Source of the DNA: Accumulibacter jenkinsii
Lineage (GTDB): Bacteria > Pseudomonadota > Gammaproteobacteria > Burkholderiales > Rhodocyclaceae
Length of the DNA: 64,000 nucleotides
Assembly (NCBI GenBank): GCA_036625225.1
Contig: JAZKUF010000003.1
Coordinates: 372,001-436,000, forward strand
Reading direction: 5' to 3'
Shown here: positions 1 to 8,688 of the stretch, in pieces
Numbering within the stretch: position 1 is the first letter of the stretch
Layout: each line of letters starts with the position of its first letter
The notes under the pieces: model-generated
Seen by the model: the letters and a program-made list of their open reading frames with translations, nothing else
Databases searched by the model: none
What the model was told of the DNA's origin: nothing
Program-made: the position numbers and the translations under genes

Positions 1-599
1 GCATCGACGTGCGTGGCGAGCTGGTCTGCGGGCGTGATGTCTTCATCGACGTGAATTGCGTTTTCGAGGGCAAGGTCGTGCTCGAGGAAGCCGTCGAGAT
101 CGGTCCCGCCTGTGTGCTGAAGAATTCCCGGGTCGGCGCGGGCTCACGTCTGGCGGCCTTCAGTCACCTGGACGGTGCGGTTGTCGGGCCGGACGGCGTG
201 ATTGGCCCTTTCGCCCGCCTTCGTCCCGGCACCGAGCTTGCTGCCGGCGTTCATGTCGGCAACTTCGTCGAGATCAAGAACAGCAGGTTCGCCGCCCGGG
301 CGAAGGCCAATCATCTCGCTTACATCGGTGACGCGACCGTCGGCAGCCGGGTGAACATCGGCGCCGGAACGATCACCTGCAACTATGACGGTGCCAACAA
401 ATTCCAGACGATCATCGAGGACGATGCCTTCATCGGTTCCGATACGCAACTCGTCGCACCGGTCACGGTCGGGCGCGGCGCAACCCTCGGTGCCGGCACG
501 ACACTGACCCGAGACGCTCCGCCAGACACGCTGACGATCTCGCGCGCCCGGCAGATTTCCATCCCCGGCTGGAAACGGCCGCAAAAAACCAGGAAGTGA
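1..599 (+). CDS. glmU: GlmU, C-terminal part (partial at left edge)
   Basis: This is the 3' end of the bifunctional N-acetylglucosamine-1-phosphate uridyltransferase / glucosamine-1-phosphate acetyltransferase, which makes UDP-GlcNAc for peptidoglycan and LPS. The reading frame is open to the first base, so the gene starts outside the window. Only the left-handed beta-helix acetyltransferase domain is present: hexapeptide repeats run through almost the whole fragment, followed by the segment NHLAYIGD that carries the catalytic His of the family and then NIGAGTITCNYDGANKF. The short basic tail ends at TGA 597-599. glmS begins 7 bp downstream on the same strand, so the two amino-sugar genes probably form one operon. 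Confidence 0.97.
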   Translation, partial: IDVRGELVCGRDVFIDVNCVFEGKVVLEEAVEIGPACVLKNSRVGAGSRLAAFSHLDGAVVGPDGVIGPFARLRPGTELAAGVHVGNFVEIKNSRFAARAKANHLAYIGDATVGSRVNIGAGTITCNYDGANKFQTIIEDDAFIGSDTQLVAPVTVGRGATLGAGTTLTRDAPPDTLTISRARQISIPGWKRPQKTRK

Positions 600-606
600 T
601 CTGACC

Positions 607-2436
607 ATGTGTGGCATCGTTGCTGCGGTCGCCGACCGCAATATCATCCCCGTTCTCCTCGAAGGGCTGCGCAAGCTCGAATACCGCGGCTACGATTCGG
701 CCGGACTCGCCCTGATCGACGAGCGTGGCCTGCATCGCCTGCGCTCGGTCGGCCGGGTCGCCGAACTGACCGCGCAGGTCGATGAATCGCAGGCCAGCGG
801 CTGTACCGGCATTGCGCATACGCGCTGGGCGACCCACGGCGTTCCCTGCGAACGCAATGCCCACCCGCATATTTCCCAGGGGTTGGCGGTGGTCCACAAC
901 GGGATCATCGAAAACCACGAGCCACTGCGCGAACGCCTGACGGTCCTCGGCTACGATTTCACTTCGGATACCGACACCGAAGTCGTGGCGCATCTGATCG
1001 CCCACGAACTGAAGAACACTCCGGACCTGTTGACCGCCGTTCGCCAGGCGGTTGCCCAACTGCAGGGCGCCTACGCGATCGCCGTCCTGCGCGAAGCGGA
1101 TCCGCTGCGCGTCGTGGTCGCCCGCGAAGGCGCCCCCTTGCTGGTCGGGCTCAGCGATGACGCCTGCTATGCCGCCTCGGACGCCTCGGCGCTGGTCCAG
1201 GTCACGCGCCGGATGGTCTATCTGGAGAACGGCGACTGTGCCGAGCTGATGCGCGGCAGCTATCGCATCACGCGGGTCGATGGCACCCCGGTCGAACGTC
1301 CCGAGAGCGAATCGCAGCTGTCGGCCGAAGCCATCGAACTCGGCCATTACCGGCACTACATGCAGAAGGAGATCTTCGAGCAACCGGTGGCCCTGGCCAA
1401 TACCCTCGAAATGCTGGGAGCGGCTCGCAGCATCCAGCCCGGAATTTTCGGCGCCGAGAGCGACGCCACGCTCAGGGAGGTCCGGCAGGTGCTGATCATC
1501 GCCTGCGGCACCAGCTATCACGCGGGCCTGGTGGCCCGCTACTGGCTCGAAGCGATTGCCGGCATGGCCTGCTCGGTCGAGGTCGCGAGCGAGTATCGCT
1601 ACCGCGCATCGGTACCGGACCCGCAGACTCTGGTGGTGACCATCTCGCAGTCGGGCGAGACGGCCGACACCCTGGCTGCGCTGCATCATGCCAAGGCGCT
1701 CGGCATGATGCGCACGCTGTGTATCTGCAACGTTCCCGAATCCTCCTTGGTGCGCGAGAACAGCCTGCGTTTCATTACCCGCGCCGGTCCGGAGATCGGC
1801 GTTGCCTCGACCAAGGCGTTTACCACCCAACTCGCCGCCCTTTATCTGCTGACCCTGGTCCTGGCCAAGGTTCGCGGGCGTCTCGACGCGCAGGAAGAGG
1901 CGGCCGAACTGCATGCGGTCCGGCACCTGCCGATGGCGGTCGCCAAGATCCTTGAACTGGAACCCGAAATTCGCGAATGGGCAGAGTGCTTCTCGATGAA
2001 GCAGCACGCCCTCTTTCTCGGGCGCGGACGGCACTACCCGATCGCCATGGAAGGTGCGCTCAAGCTCAAGGAGGTCTCTTATATCCACGCCGAAGCCTAC
2101 CCCGCGGGCGAGTTGAAGCATGGCCCGCTGGCCCTGGTCGATCGCGACATGCCGGTCATCGCCGTCGCGCCCAACGACGCGCTGCTGGAAAAACTGAAGT
2201 CGAATCTGCAGGAAGTGCGCGCGCGCGGCGGCGAACTCTATGTGTTTGCCGACATGGATAGCGAGATGAAGGGGACCGACGGAATTCACGTCCTCCACCT
2301 TCCCGAGCATTATGGCGCGCTGTCGGCCCTGCTGCATGTCGTGCCGCTGCAGTTGCTCGCCTACCATGTTGCCCTGGTGCGCGGCACCGACGTCGACAAA
2401 CCACGCAATCTGGCAAAATCGGTGACTGTCGAGTAG
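607..2436 (+). CDS. glmS: GlmS, glutamine--fructose-6-phosphate aminotransferase
   Basis: It makes glucosamine-6-phosphate from fructose-6-phosphate and glutamine, the first step of UDP-GlcNAc synthesis, in the cytoplasm. The protein has 609 residues, the normal length. It starts MCGIVAAV, which places the nucleophilic Cys of the class II glutamine amidotransferase domain (about residues 2-220) right after the initiator Met. Two SIS sugar-isomerase domains follow (about 285-425 and 460-600), with IIACGTSYHAG and TISQSGETADT in the first. The end DKPRNLAKSVTVE is the classical GlmS C-terminus that closes the active site. It directly follows glmU. I saw no glmS ribozyme in the 7-bp gap, as expected for a proteobacterium. 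Confidence 0.98.
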   Translation: MCGIVAAVADRNIIPVLLEGLRKLEYRGYDSAGLALIDERGLHRLRSVGRVAELTAQVDESQASGCTGIAHTRWATHGVPCERNAHPHISQGLAVVHNGIIENHEPLRERLTVLGYDFTSDTDTEVVAHLIAHELKNTPDLLTAVRQAVAQLQGAYAIAVLREADPLRVVVAREGAPLLVGLSDDACYAASDASALVQVTRRMVYLENGDCAELMRGSYRITRVDGTPVERPESESQLSAEAIELGHYRHYMQKEIFEQPVALANTLEMLGAARSIQPGIFGAESDATLREVRQVLIIACGTSYHAGLVARYWLEAIAGMACSVEVASEYRYRASVPDPQTLVVTISQSGETADTLAALHHAKALGMMRTLCICNVPESSLVRENSLRFITRAGPEIGVASTKAFTTQLAALYLLTLVLAKVRGRLDAQEEAAELHAVRHLPMAVAKILELEPEIREWAECFSMKQHALFLGRGRHYPIAMEGALKLKEVSYIHAEAYPAGELKHGPLALVDRDMPVIAVAPNDALLEKLKSNLQEVRARGGELYVFADMDSEMKGTDGIHVLHLPEHYGALSALLHVVPLQLLAYHVALVRGTDVDKPRNLAKSVTVE

Positions 2437-2621
2437 TCATCGGCTGGTCGTTCTCGCGGCGGCCAGCCACCAGCCTCGAAGACTTGACTCCACCTCGGTC
2501 GGTCGGCGATACTGCCGGGGCGATACTGCTGGCTGGCAATCTGTCCGTCCTTTGACGACCCGCTCTGGCGCCTCGATCCGTCGGCCTGCTCGGGGGTGTC
2601 TCGTCCCATAGGATGCCCGTG

Positions 2622-4880
2622 ATGAGACTTTCGCTGCGTTTTGTCCTGCCCCTGGTGCTCGTTCTGGCCGCCTTCGCCTACGCCATCGTGCCCCTGGTGG
2701 ACCAACTCACCCTGCGCTGGTTTGTTCGCGACATCGACATCCGCTCGACGCTGATCGCCAATACCATCGGCGAATCCCTGCTCGATCAGCTCGCCGCCGG
2801 TTCGAAGGTCAAGACGGCCAACTTCTTCGTCCGCATCACCCAGGACGAACGGCTCTATGCGATCGGCTATTGCGCGACACCGGAGAGCTCCCCGGTGGCG
2901 TCAAAGCTGCTTCCCGCTGATATCCGTTGTGACAATCTCGCCCGCTTCGAGACCTCTGGCGACCACGTCCTCAAGAGCACCAGCGGTCCGCTGCATGTCG
3001 CCGTCGAGGCGCTCGAAAGGGATGGTCAGGCGGCTGGCAAGCTGGTCCTCGTCCATGACATGAGCTTTGTCGAACGGCGCAGCGAGGAAACCCGACGCTA
3101 TGTCTTCTTCTTCTTCGCCGGGCTCGCCATCGTCGTTTCGCTGATCACCGTGCTCATCGCCCAGCTCTCGTGGCGAGGCTGGGTACAGGGAATGCGTGCC
3201 CTGCTGCATGGCGAAGGCCCGTTTCGTCAACCCGTAGCCCGATCCACGCGCCAAACCCTGCCCGAATCGCCCGAGTTCCAGCCCATCGCCCGCGACCTGC
3301 GCCGGCTGATCCGGGACCTGGAGGAGGCAGCCCGTTCGCGCGACGAAAGTCAGACCACCTGGACATCGGAATCGCTGCGCGCGATCCTGCAGGGAGAATT
3401 GCGCGGCGAGGATGTGATCATCGTTTCCAACCGCGAGCCCTACATCCATCAGAAGAAGGGTGACATGATCGATCTGCAGCGCCCGGCAAGCGGTCTGGTG
3501 ACGGCCATGGAGCCGATCATGCGCGCTTGCTCCGGCACCTGGATTGCTCATGGCAGCGGCTCTGCCGACCGCGACGTGGTGGACAGTCATGACCGTGTCC
3601 AGGTCCCGCCGGAAAAGCCCGCCTATCAGATCCGCCGCGTCTGGCTGAGTGCCGAGGAAGAGGCGGGCTACTACTTCGGCTTCGCCAACGAAGGTATCTG
3701 GCCGCTGTGCCATATCGCCCACGTGCGGCCGATCTTCCGCTCATCGGACTGGACGCACTACGAGGTGGTCAACCGCAAGTTTGCCCGCGCCGTGGTCGAC
3801 GAGGCAAAGACCCCCGCGCCGATCGTGCTCGTTCAGGATTATCATTTTGCCCTGTTGCCGCGCATGATCCGCGAGTTGCTGCCGGAAGCGACGGTGATCA
3901 CTTTCTGGCACATTCCCTGGCCCAATCCCGAATCCTTCTCGATCTGCCCCTGGCGCGAGCAGATCGTCACCGGCATGCTCGGCAGCAGCATCCTCGGTTT
4001 TCACACCCAGTCCCACTGCAACAACTTTGTCGATACCGTCGATCGGCTGCTCGAAGCCCGAGTAGACCGCGAGTCGTTCTGCGTCAGCCTCACCGGACAT
4101 ACGACGGCGGTGCGCCGCTACCCGATTTCGATCGATTGGCCACCAGCACCGGAAATGCTGGCCAAACCGGTTGCCGAGTGCCGTGAAGAGATCAGGCGCG
4201 ATAACGGTTTGCCTGGTGAACACGTGGTCGGCATCGGCGTCGATCGACTCGACTACACCAAAGGCATCATCGAGCGCTTTCGCGCGATCGAGTGTCTGCT
4301 CGACCTCAAGCCGGAATGGATCGGCCGCTTCAGCTTTATCCAGATCGCTGCGCCGACCCGTTCCAGCATCGAGGAATACCAGTCGCACGAAGCCCAGGTG
4401 CGGGCTTTGGCGCAGCGCATCAATGATCGTTTCAGTCGCGCCGGGCCACCGCCGATCGTACTCCGGATCGAGCATCACGAAGCCCGTGAGGTGTATGAGT
4501 ACTATCGGGCGGCCGAACTCTGTTTCGTCAGCAGTCTGCACGACGGCATGAACCTGGTGGCCAAGGAATTCGTCGCCTCGCGGGACGACGAGGGCGGGGT
4601 GCTGATTCTCTCCCAGTTCACCGGCGCCGCCCGCGAGTTGCCTGAAGCGCTGATCGTCAATCCCTACGATGCCGACCAGTGTGCCGCCGCTCTCCATCTG
4701 GCGCTGACCATGCCGGCGAACGAACAGCGCGATCGCATGCGCCTGATGCGTAATCTGGTCGCTGAATTCAATGTTTATCGCTGGGCCGGGCGCATGCTGC
4801 TCGACGCCGCCATCATGCGTCGCCGGGGTCGTCTGCCGGATAATGCGGCGGTGGCGACGGCCGGCGGCAGCAATGGCTAG
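2622..4880 (+). CDS. otsA: Membrane-anchored trehalose-6-phosphate synthase (GT20)
   Basis: The C-terminal ~490 residues form a GT20 glycosyltransferase that should join UDP-glucose (or another NDP-glucose) and glucose-6-phosphate to trehalose-6-phosphate. It is recognisable from VIIVSNREPY at its start, the segment HIPWPNPE, the core GVDRLDYTKGI and the C-terminal LHDGMNLVAKEFVASR. In front of it are about 260 extra residues. One hydrophobic helix lies at about residues 5-27, followed by ~130 polar residues likely outside the membrane, a second helix (YVFFFFAGLAIVVSLITVL) at about 160-182, and a charged linker. This layout looks like a sensor module. I prefer ATG 2622 because AGGA lies 8 bases upstream; ATG 2613 is an in-frame alternative adding three residues. 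The stop overlaps the start of the phosphatase gene by 8 bp. The catalytic assignment is firm, the role of the N-terminal part is inference. Confidence 0.88.
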   Translation: MRLSLRFVLPLVLVLAAFAYAIVPLVDQLTLRWFVRDIDIRSTLIANTIGESLLDQLAAGSKVKTANFFVRITQDERLYAIGYCATPESSPVASKLLPADIRCDNLARFETSGDHVLKSTSGPLHVAVEALERDGQAAGKLVLVHDMSFVERRSEETRRYVFFFFAGLAIVVSLITVLIAQLSWRGWVQGMRALLHGEGPFRQPVARSTRQTLPESPEFQPIARDLRRLIRDLEEAARSRDESQTTWTSESLRAILQGELRGEDVIIVSNREPYIHQKKGDMIDLQRPASGLVTAMEPIMRACSGTWIAHGSGSADRDVVDSHDRVQVPPEKPAYQIRRVWLSAEEEAGYYFGFANEGIWPLCHIAHVRPIFRSSDWTHYEVVNRKFARAVVDEAKTPAPIVLVQDYHFALLPRMIRELLPEATVITFWHIPWPNPESFSICPWREQIVTGMLGSSILGFHTQSHCNNFVDTVDRLLEARVDRESFCVSLTGHTTAVRRYPISIDWPPAPEMLAKPVAECREEIRRDNGLPGEHVVGIGVDRLDYTKGIIERFRAIECLLDLKPEWIGRFSFIQIAAPTRSSIEEYQSHEAQVRALAQRINDRFSRAGPPPIVLRIEHHEAREVYEYYRAAELCFVSSLHDGMNLVAKEFVASRDDEGGVLILSQFTGAARELPEALIVNPYDADQCAAALHLALTMPANEQRDRMRLMRNLVAEFNVYRWAGRMLLDAAIMRRRGRLPDNAAVATAGGSNG

Positions 4881-5655
4881 TCGCCAACGACCCGCGCGTC
4901 GGCACGGCGCCCTGCCCGTCGCGCGAACCGACTGGGCCTACTTTCTCGACGTCGATGGCAGCCTGATCGAAATCGCCGAGAGTCCTGACGCCGTACAGGT
5001 CGACGAGGCTTTGCCCAAACTGATCGCGGCACTGCACAGCGCCTGCGATGGCGCACTGGCGCTGATCAGCGGACGCACGCTTGTCGACCTTGATCTCCGC
5101 CTGGGTTGCGGAAACATTCCGCTCGCCGGTCAACATGGGCTTGAATGGCGTGATGCAACGGGTCGTAGGCGATCGCACAGCGCATCGGCAGGCGCCATCC
5201 GCCAGCTGCGCCAGCAACTCGAACTCCTGGTCGGGCGTCATCCCGGCCTTCTCCTCGAGAACAAGGGACTGAGTGTTGCTCTTCACTATCGCCAGGCGCC
5301 GCGACTGGCTTCCTGGCTGCACCGCTTGCTCACTGGCTGGGTTGCGCAGCGCAGTGATCTGCAGTTGCAGAAAGGCAAGCGAGTCCTCGAAATCAAGCCG
5401 GCCGGTTTTGACAAGGGCACCGTGATCACAGAATTCATGGCCGAGGCGCCGTTCTGTGGTCGCATTCCGGTGTTCATCGGCGACGATGTGACCGATGAAT
5501 GTGGCTTTATCCCGGTCAATTCTGTCGGCGGGTATTCGATCAAAGTCGGGCCAGGTCGCACTGCGGCCCGCTATCGCCTGCACGACGTGGCTGCTGTCCG
5601 GCAATGGCTGACCGGTGCCCTTTCCATACCCGTCAACATTTCCGGAAGCGGCTGA
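4873..5655 (+). CDS. otsB: Trehalose-6-phosphate phosphatase OtsB
   Basis: It is a HAD-superfamily phosphatase that removes phosphate from trehalose-6-phosphate to give trehalose, completing the pathway begun by the preceding gene. The protein has 260 residues from ATG 4873. The first HAD motif is FLDVDGSL (DxDG with the nucleophilic Asp), motif II is ALISGR, the Lys region is LEIKPAGFDKG, and motif IV is FIGDDVTDE. The start ATG lies inside the synthase gene, with the overlapping bases ATGGCTAG, so translation is probably coupled. The frame is open further upstream, but that part is a shadow of the synthase gene and is left out. Confidence 0.93.
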   Translation: MASRQRPARRHGALPVARTDWAYFLDVDGSLIEIAESPDAVQVDEALPKLIAALHSACDGALALISGRTLVDLDLRLGCGNIPLAGQHGLEWRDATGRRRSHSASAGAIRQLRQQLELLVGRHPGLLLENKGLSVALHYRQAPRLASWLHRLLTGWVAQRSDLQLQKGKRVLEIKPAGFDKGTVITEFMAEAPFCGRIPVFIGDDVTDECGFIPVNSVGGYSIKVGPGRTAARYRLHDVAAVRQWLTGALSIPVNISGSG

Positions 5656-5753
5656 AGGGTTTCGATCAGCGCTGCTACCGTCGTCGCGCTGTCGGATCGG
5701 TAGCTCGGCGAGCCGAGGTTCCGCCGGTTCAGCACGGCCTCGACGGATCGGCT

Positions 5754-6260
5754 TCAGTCGCCGGCCATGCGATAGTCGTTGTCGATCCAGGCGCTGACGC
5801 TGCTGCTGCTGAACCTGAAGCGCGCATCGACGCGGACCTGCGCCAGCGGTTCACCCAGGCTGTCGTAAGCGGCAAGCAGTGCGTGCGGGTCGTCTTCGTC
5901 GGCCACGATGTCGTAGGTCACGTGCACGCAGCCGAACGGGGTGTTCACCGTGAGCTTCTTGTGGTACATCGCCTGCCGTTGTTGCTCGTGGCGGCGGCGG
6001 ACTTCCGCGGCGGTCTTGACCAGCGTATTGAAGGCCGCTGCGTCGAGTGGTTTGGGGTTCTTCTTGTCACGTCCCATGGTCCAGGGGCCGACCAGGGCGG
6101 GTTCGGATTCACCGTCCAGGGTCATTGCCACCGCCCAGCCGTCGTCATCTTCGTTCTTGATGACGCGGGCGGTCCAGCCCTTGTTGATCCACAGGCGCGG
6201 CTCGGTCACCGGCGCCGCAGGGTCGGCCTCGATGGCCTCGTTCGATGGTTTTGATGTCAT
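5754..6260 (-). CDS. Conserved hypothetical protein
   Basis: I do not recognise this 168-residue protein. It is soluble, acidic at the N-terminus, has no signal peptide or membrane helix, and shows mixed alpha/beta character with phrases such as WINKGWTARVIKNEDDDGWAVAM and HVTYDIVADEDDPHALLAAYDSL. The middle segment (LVKTAAEVRRRHEQQRQAMYHKK) is a charged probable helix. It is convergent with otsB and divergent from the Nudix gene, so it is probably a single-gene unit. Codon use looks like that of its neighbours. The ATG at 6260 has GGAAGG about 11 bases upstream, a rather long spacing. Confidence 0.7.
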   Translation of the reverse strand: MTSKPSNEAIEADPAAPVTEPRLWINKGWTARVIKNEDDDGWAVAMTLDGESEPALVGPWTMGRDKKNPKPLDAAAFNTLVKTAAEVRRRHEQQRQAMYHKKLTVNTPFGCVHVTYDIVADEDDPHALLAAYDSLGEPLAQVRVDARFRFSSSSVSAWIDNDYRMAGD

Positions 6261-6342
6261 GCCGGATTCTACCTTCCGGCGAGTGTGCTGACCATTGCCG
6301 GTCTGTCATGAGCTACACTCGCCACTCCAGAAAAGGACGAGC

Positions 6343-7008
6343 ATGAACGAAAACGACTGCCAGATCATCGAACGTGAAGTCTGTTACCAGGGATTCTACC
6401 GGCTCGAGCGTCTGCGCCTGCGCCACCGCCTGTTCGCTGGCGGCATGAGTCCGGCGATCGTGCGCGAGGTGATCGAGAAAGGAGATGTCGCCGCGGTGCT
6501 GCTCTACGACCCGACGCGCGACGAAGTGGTCATGATCGAGCAGTTCCGCATCGGTGCTCGCAACGATCCCCGCGGTGGGTGGTTGCTGGAGATCGTCGCC
6601 GGCCTGATCGAGCCCGGCGAATCGCCCGCCCAGGTGGCGCGGCGCGAGGCCCGGGAAGAGGCTGGCTGTACGGTGCTCGATCTGCTGCCGATCAGCACTT
6701 TCTATACCAGTCCAGCCAAGACCTCACAGCGCACGCACCTCTATCTGGGACGGGTGGAAAGTACCGGTGCCGGCGGAATTCACGGCCTCGCGCACGAGGG
6801 GGAAGACATCCGCGTCGTCTGCCTGGCTGCCGAACGCGCGCTCAGCCTGGCCGAGCAGGGACAGACCGATTCGACCTGGCCGCTGATGGCGCTCTTCTGG
6901 TTCGCCCGGCACCGCGGGGAAATCCGTGCGCAGTGGCTGGCTGAGGATGGCGGTCGGCCAATCGTGCCGGCCGACCCATCGGCGAGCGTCACGCCGCCAG
7001 CAGCTTGA
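6343..7008 (+). CDS. nudF: Nudix hydrolase, ADP-ribose pyrophosphatase type
   Basis: A 221-residue cytoplasmic Nudix enzyme, most like ADP-ribose diphosphatase (ADP-ribose to AMP plus ribose-5-phosphate). The Nudix box GLIEPGESPAQVARREAREE followed by AGC matches Gx5Ex7REUxEExGU. The preceding VVMIEQFRIGARNDPRGGWLLEIVAG is typical of the NudF/ADPRase branch, as is the later FYTSPAKTSQRTHLYLG. ATG 6343 was chosen because AAGGA lies 5 bases upstream; the frame stays open to 6295 without a good ribosome site. The last 20 bp overlap the 3' end of the convergent ankyrin gene. Confidence 0.88.
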   Translation: MNENDCQIIEREVCYQGFYRLERLRLRHRLFAGGMSPAIVREVIEKGDVAAVLLYDPTRDEVVMIEQFRIGARNDPRGGWLLEIVAGLIEPGESPAQVARREAREEAGCTVLDLLPISTFYTSPAKTSQRTHLYLGRVESTGAGGIHGLAHEGEDIRVVCLAAERALSLAEQGQTDSTWPLMALFWFARHRGEIRAQWLAEDGGRPIVPADPSASVTPPAA

Positions 7009-7669
7009 CTGGCGGTTGCCCGGGGTCGGCCGCCACCACGCGATACGCGGGCTCGAGGTGATGAGGGTAGGGGGGCGCCACACCGGCCCCGTTGCGTTGC
7101 CGCAACTCGGACATCGAAAGGGCGCCGCGCTCGCGCAGCAGGCGTAGATGGTCGGGACGCCGTTTGCCGTACTTGACAGCCAGGCAGTCGAGGTGGTGAA
7201 GCCAGGCGTCCTTGTCGGCCAGGTCGGCGGTGGTCGCTTCCTCGGGTAGCTTGGTCTTCCAGACTTCGTACCGGTACACGAAGTCGGCCCAGTCGTACAG
7301 TAACTCGTCCCGGTCGCGCATTCTGGTGGCATTGGGGTCGGCGCCCGCATCAAGCAGAATACGCACCATCTCGGCGTCCATGTTGAGGACGGCGACGATG
7401 AGCGGGCTGGACCCGTCGTCACTCAGCGCCTGGGGATCAGCACCCAGAGCCAGCATCTCGGCGATCACCTCGTATTTCGGCGTCGTCGGGCAGAACTCCA
7501 GGTCGTTGATGACCCGCTCGAGGACCGTGTCGCCGAAGCGATCCTTGCCATTGAGCTCGAAGCCCGCCGCTACCTGGGTGCGCATGGCGTCGATTGCTCC
7601 CGAACTCGCCGCCGACACAAATTCCTCGACCTGTGCGAGGTGGGCACGCTGTTGCCTTCCGATTTTCAT
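6989..7669 (-). CDS. Ankyrin-repeat protein
   Basis: A 226-residue cytoplasmic protein without signal peptide. At least two ankyrin repeats are visible: EMLALGADPQALSDDGSSPL and VRILLDAGADPNATRMRDRD, each with the helix-turn-helix and the GADPN-type hairpin. An N-terminal segment (AASSGAIDAMRTQVAAGFELNGKDRFGDTVLERVI) looks like a degenerate first repeat. Repeats of this kind bind other proteins; the partner is unknown. ATG 7669 has AGGAGT at ideal spacing. It is convergent with the Nudix gene and lies downstream of the TPR gene on the same strand. Confidence 0.8.
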   Translation of the reverse strand: MKIGRQQRAHLAQVEEFVSAASSGAIDAMRTQVAAGFELNGKDRFGDTVLERVINDLEFCPTTPKYEVIAEMLALGADPQALSDDGSSPLIVAVLNMDAEMVRILLDAGADPNATRMRDRDELLYDWADFVYRYEVWKTKLPEEATTADLADKDAWLHHLDCLAVKYGKRRPDHLRLLRERGALSMSELRQRNGAGVAPPYPHHLEPAYRVVAADPGQPPVKLLAA

Positions 7670-7721
7670 TGAGGACTCCTTTTTCCGTACATCCACAGGC
7701 GAAAGGGGGCGGCCAGCAGGA

Positions 7722-8390
7722 TCATGCCCGCCAGAATACCGGCTCACTGTCGGTGACGACGCGGCACTCGCTGACGATGATGGCGTGGCCGTCAACGGGC
7801 TCGCTCAACCTGTGCATCTTCTGCCTGCACTGGGCGTCGGCCAGAGGGCGATCCTTGCAGTGTCCTGGGGAGTGTTCGGTTGCCCGACCGGCAGGATGGC
7901 GGCCGCAAATACATCTCCCGGCAGCGGATGCATGCCGCGGGACGAGAGTTCGCTGGCGAGAAGAAACTGCCGCGATGCGGGCGATCGCCCGCATCGCGGC
8001 GCTGAAATCGGGCTGCCCACGCAGCGCTGACTGGAGAGCATCCATCGCCTGCGGGTAGCGTCGCAGTCGGAACAGCACCACGCCAAGGTCGTACCAGACG
8101 CGAGCGAGTACCGAACCCTGACGGTGCGCAGCCCGCACACATTCCCGCGAGGCGCGCAGGCTGTGGTCGACGCAGCCCTCGGCGCTGGCCTCACGGCTGC
8201 CGGCTGCCGCGTCGAACGCCTCAACGGCTTGCTCGTGACGCCGGGTGCGATAATAGAGCAGGCCGAGGAACTGCAACGAGACGAGATCATCGGGAACCGC
8301 CTGCAGGATGCTGCGCGCAAGCTGCTCAGCCTGCAGGAGATTGCCGCGCTGATAGAAGGTACCGAAAAGGCCGAACAGTGTGTCAATCAT
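7722..8390 (-). CDS. TPR-repeat protein with unusual C-terminal half
   Basis: The N-terminal ~130 residues contain tetratricopeptide repeats: LFGTFYQRGNLLQAEQLARSILQAVPDDL, a second unit LGLLYYRTRRHEQAVEAFDAA, and a third LGVVLFRLRRYPQAMDALQSALRGQPDF. ATG 8390 has GGAG about 8 bases upstream. After the phrase AAMRAIARIAA the TPR pattern stops, and the remaining ~80 residues look atypical (rich in Arg, Cys, His and Pro). A 32-bp perfect palindrome (7969-8000) sits exactly at this junction. The C-terminal part may be real but divergent, or the frame may be shifted there. In the alternative frame the stretch FLLASELSSRGMHPLPGDV reads more like normal protein. The 39-bp element at 8546-8584 lies upstream. 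Confidence 0.6.
   Translation of the reverse strand: MIDTLFGLFGTFYQRGNLLQAEQLARSILQAVPDDLVSLQFLGLLYYRTRRHEQAVEAFDAAAGSREASAEGCVDHSLRASRECVRAAHRQGSVLARVWYDLGVVLFRLRRYPQAMDALQSALRGQPDFSAAMRAIARIAAVSSRQRTLVPRHASAAGRCICGRHPAGRATEHSPGHCKDRPLADAQCRQKMHRLSEPVDGHAIIVSECRVVTDSEPVFWRA
7969..8000. repeat. 32-bp perfect palindrome
   Basis: The two 16-base halves are exact reverse complements around the core GCGATCGC (7981-7988). It lies inside the TPR gene at the point where TPR similarity ends and would form a very stable GC-rich hairpin. Confidence 0.85.
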
Positions 8391-8545
8391 CGGCAGGCTC
8401 CTTCGCGGGCGGCCAACATCCTGCAAGCGTTACCGTTTTGTCGGACAAACGGCTCTCTGGTGTTGCGGGCGATCCTTCCAAACATGAGGCAGTTCCTTTC
8501 CAGCAAGATGATGGCGGATTGTGTCGTGCTCATCGCGGGGTCGCC

Positions 8546-8584
8546 AGCGGAAAAACTCCCGTCATAGCCGGGAAAATTTCCCGG
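8546..8584. repeat. 39-bp element, copy 1 (upstream of TPR gene)
   Basis: It begins AGCGGAAA, has CTCCCGT in the middle and ends with the near-palindrome GGGAAAATTTCCC. A second copy in the same orientation lies at 9520-9558; I count 31 of 39 identical bases. It sits about 156 bp upstream of the TPR start codon and beyond the 3' end of the crp-like gene. The 298-bp gap 8391-8688 holds nothing else I can identify. Confidence 0.6.
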
Positions 8585-8688
8585 CGGCGCCGGCGAAAGC
8601 GGGGTCGCCGCACCCGTCGACGCGCAGAGGGCTGTGCCGCCGCAGGCATCGCGAACCGATCGTGGGCGACACGCTCGCCGCCGATGAG

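Noticed and set aside
463..2367. Long minus-strand open frame opposite glmS (634 codons)
   Set aside because: It lies entirely within the glmU end and glmS on the other strand, has shadow-type composition and no recognisable domain.
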